This document shows, piece after piece, positions 40,457-42,456 of a stretch of DNA of 42,456 nt (positions are counted from its first letter, which is position 1; every line of letters starts with the position of its first letter). A model generated the notes under the pieces. It saw nothing but the letters and a program-made list of their open reading frames with translations, did no database searches and was not told the DNA's origin. The DNA is from a virus. A program made the translations under genes and the position numbers. Where the stretch lies: positions 1 to 42,456 of IMG/VR virus record IMGVR_UViG_3300032524_000324, one strand, 5' to 3'.

Positions 40457-42070
40457 ATGCAGCATTGTAGGAGGGAAATAATAGTTGATTTATTTGCAGG
40501 CGGCGGCGGTGCATCGGAAGGAATAAGGCAGGCGGTGGGTCGTGATCCGGATGTTGCGATTAATCATGATCGAGTGGCAATTTCGATGCATGCAGCCAAT
40601 CATCCTGATACCTGGCATCTTAGGCAGGATATTTGGGAAGTGCCGCCGCGTTGGGCCACTCGCGGCCGTCCTGTCGGTATTTTGTGGGCATCGCCGGACT
40701 GCAAACACTTTTCCAAGGCCAAAGGCGCAGCCCCGAAACGAGATCGAGACATACGGAGTCTGGCCTGGGTGGTTGAAAAATGGGCCAGGGAAGTGCGGCC
40801 CAGGGTAATTATTCTGGAAAATGTCGAAGAGTTTAAAACCTGGGGTCCGCTGGATAAACAAGGCCGGATTATTCCGTGTCAAAAAGGATCGACGTTTCGC
40901 GCGTTTGTCAAGCGCCTGAAACGGCTTGGCTATGAGGTTGAAATAAGAAGTTTGCGTGCCTGCGATTATGGAGCCCCGACGATACGAAAGCGGCTGTTTC
41001 TGATAGCACGGTGCGACGGTATGCCGATTGTGTGGCCGGACCCGACGCACGGGGCGGGGCTGATCCCATACCGAACAGCGGCGGAGATTATTGACTGGTC
41101 CATCCCCTGTCCTTCTATTTTCGAGCGTAAAAGACCGCTGGTTGAAAACACATTGCGCAGAATAGCTGAAGGTATTCGGCGCTATGTTATCGAGGCTGCC
41201 GAGCCGTTCATCGTTACATATTACGGGCCAAAAAAGAAAGGTGAATTCAGAGGTTCCGGGATCAATGATCCCTTGCAAACACAAACAACGTCAAACCGGT
41301 TTGGTCTGGTAACCCCTTTTGTTGCTCCACTTACTCACCATGGAAAAAACAGAATCTACGATATAAAAGATCCGTTAAATACCATTACAGCAGCACATCG
41401 TGGAGAGATGGCACTGGTTGCCCCATTTATTCAAAGACAGTTTGGTAACAGTGTAGGTAATTCCGCCCAAGAGCCAGTGGGATCGATAACCGCCGGAGGT
41501 ATGGGCAAAACAGCCTTGGTATCGGCCTTTTTAGCAAAACATTACAGCGGCGTTGTCGGGCATGAAGTCAATCGACCTACCGGCACCATCACCACGAAAG
41601 ATCATCATTCCCTGGTTACTTCCAACCTTATTAAACTGCGTGGCACCTGCAAAGACGGCCAGCCCGTCACCGATCCGATCCCGATGGTTACCGCCGGAGG
41701 CAATCATGTCGGAGAGGTCCGGGCTTTTTTGATGAAATACTATTCAAAAGGCGCGTCAGTGCAAAGCATGAATGACCCGACGCATACAGTTACGACCAGG
41801 GATCATCTCAGCCTGGTTACGGTAGTGATCCACGGAGAGCCGTACATAATCACGGATATCGGTATGCGGATGCTTTCGCCTGCCGAGCTTTTCCGCGCCC
41901 AGGGGTTTGACGACAGTTACCAGATAGATATCGAAATTGACGACAAGCGGATTACCAAAACCGACCAGGTGCGGTGTTGCGGGAATTCAGTGTGTCCGCC
42001 GATAGCCAGGGCACTGGTGGAAGCAAATTGTGATTGTGAAAATTATTTAATTCAACGAGCCGGAGGATAA
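40457..42070 (+). CDS. C5-cytosine DNA methyltransferase with internal repeats (537 aa)
   Basis: DLFAGGGGASEGI near residue 11 is motif I. SPDCKHFS holds the catalytic Cys82 (SPDC instead of the usual PPCQ, as in many phage enzymes). ENV at 121-123 is motif VI, and RKRLFLIA near 175 is motif VIII. MLSPAELFRAQGF and QVRCCGNSVCPPIARAL close the C-terminal part. Between them, residues about 265-460 hold six copies of a 34-residue unit in the place of the target-recognition region. The enzyme methylates cytosine in DNA and may protect phage DNA from host restriction. Confidence 0.9.
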   Translation: MQHCRREIIVDLFAGGGGASEGIRQAVGRDPDVAINHDRVAISMHAANHPDTWHLRQDIWEVPPRWATRGRPVGILWASPDCKHFSKAKGAAPKRDRDIRSLAWVVEKWAREVRPRVIILENVEEFKTWGPLDKQGRIIPCQKGSTFRAFVKRLKRLGYEVEIRSLRACDYGAPTIRKRLFLIARCDGMPIVWPDPTHGAGLIPYRTAAEIIDWSIPCPSIFERKRPLVENTLRRIAEGIRRYVIEAAEPFIVTYYGPKKKGEFRGSGINDPLQTQTTSNRFGLVTPFVAPLTHHGKNRIYDIKDPLNTITAAHRGEMALVAPFIQRQFGNSVGNSAQEPVGSITAGGMGKTALVSAFLAKHYSGVVGHEVNRPTGTITTKDHHSLVTSNLIKLRGTCKDGQPVTDPIPMVTAGGNHVGEVRAFLMKYYSKGASVQSMNDPTHTVTTRDHLSLVTVVIHGEPYIITDIGMRMLSPAELFRAQGFDDSYQIDIEIDDKRITKTDQVRCCGNSVCPPIARALVEANCDCENYLIQRAGG

Positions 42071-42081
42071 AGGAGGAAACA

Positions 42082-42357
42082 ATGGCGCATCATTCTCAAA
42101 GCAATGATCCGGAGATGATTAAAAAGTTTATGGAGAACTATCATCACATGGTTAATGACCTTGGGGCAACGGGACAATTCCCAAACGGGAAACTAACCAA
42201 GCAGGATGAAGGTGAAATCAAATTTGCAGTAATTACCATGGACAACAAGGTCGTCATTGAATTCGGCCAATCAGTTCACTGGTTCGGGATGACCGGAGAA
42301 CAAGCAATAGAATTAGGCCGGATACTTATTAAACGGGGAAGAAAGATAATCATTTAA
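42082..42357 (+). CDS. Hypothetical early protein (91 aa)
   Basis: AAAGGAGGAAAC precedes the ATG. The protein starts helical (PEMIKKFMENYHHMVNDLG) and ends in a beta part with VVIEFGQSVHWFGMTGEQA and a Lys-rich tail. It has no recognisable motif. It is probably translated with the methyltransferase. Confidence 0.6.
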   Translation: MAHHSQSNDPEMIKKFMENYHHMVNDLGATGQFPNGKLTKQDEGEIKFAVITMDNKVVIEFGQSVHWFGMTGEQAIELGRILIKRGRKIII

Positions 42358-42379
42358 TTCATGAAAGGGAGTTGAGTCA

Positions 42380-42456
42380 ATGAGTAAAGGCCAAAAAAAC
42401 GTGTATGTGTGTCAGTTGTGTGGCGGGGAAGTAGTAACGGTAGACGCTGATGAAGG
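42380..42456 (+). CDS. Desulforedoxin-like Cys protein (partial, 3' end outside)
   Basis: GGGAGTTGAG lies ahead of the ATG. The visible 25 residues include VYVCQLCGGEVVTV, close to the first half of desulforedoxin and the N-terminal domain of desulfoferrodoxin (YKCELCGQVVKV), in which four Cys bind iron. The second Cys pair would lie beyond the window. A plain zinc ribbon is the alternative. Confidence 0.5.
   Translation, partial: MSKGQKNVYVCQLCGGEVVTVDADE

Noticed and set aside
40490-41284. 264-aa minus-strand frame opposite the methyltransferase gene
   Set aside because: The opposite frame has all cytosine methyltransferase motifs, and this one has no motif or ribosome binding site.

Overview
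The window reads as a temperate, short-tailed (podovirus-like) phage or prophage genome from a Gram-negative host. A sulfate-reducing or related deltaproteobacterium (Desulfobacterota) is the best guess. The pointers are a desulforedoxin-like Cys motif in the last partial gene, intergenic repeats of the GATTGTCGATTGA and GGTTCAAGGTTCAGGG type that I associate with such genomes, and a Phe-like tRNA fragment. The host assignment is an inference.

Left part (1-26.7 kb, all on +): virion genes. A partial gene and small structural-type proteins are followed by a P2 gpH-like tail-collar fibre protein, an AT-rich lectin-like receptor-binding protein (758 aa), a podovirus-type adaptor protein (306 aa) and a large nozzle/stabilisation-type protein (840 aa). 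Three probable internal virion proteins come next. Then comes a 4305-aa polyvalent protein holding membrane-active N-terminal segments, an N6-adenine methylase-type domain, an SNF2-type helicase, a zincin (HEEGH) and a C-terminal LPD-type region. It probably enters the host with the DNA and counters restriction. A separate 102-aa frame with its own strong RBS lies inside its linker. The lysis genes follow: a one-TM protein, a T7-lysozyme-type amidase and a 3TM holin-like protein.

Middle part (26.7-31.6 kb): a junction. It holds a 25-nt 5' tRNA fragment, a perfect terminator and a decayed serine-recombinase C-terminus. Then come five same-strand, AT-rich genes (DUF4177-like, two-TM, HNH, two HEPN-like) separated by attC-like structured sites. 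This looks like an integron cassette array without an integrase (CALIN-like), placed between the lysis genes and the phage integrase. A truncated receiver-like gene and a palindromic att-like site close the region.

Right part (31.6-42.5 kb): a leftward lysogeny operon (CI-type repressor without a peptidase domain, PAS-like protein, lipoprotein, large serine recombinase), then a rightward early region. The early genes include small regulators, a CII/CP76-like protein, a DHH-family phosphoesterase, Zn-ribbon proteins, Xre and excisionase-like HTH proteins, a Gp37/Gp68 (DUF5131) protein, an Rmf/CrpP-like protein, a C5-cytosine methyltransferase with six internal repeats, and a desulforedoxin-like partial gene.

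The order late genes - lysis - tRNA/att region - integrase - repressor - early genes is what a circular or virion map gives. An integrated prophage would have host DNA between lysis and integrase. So either this is an unintegrated phage contig whose attP region carries the cassettes, or two elements lie in tandem.
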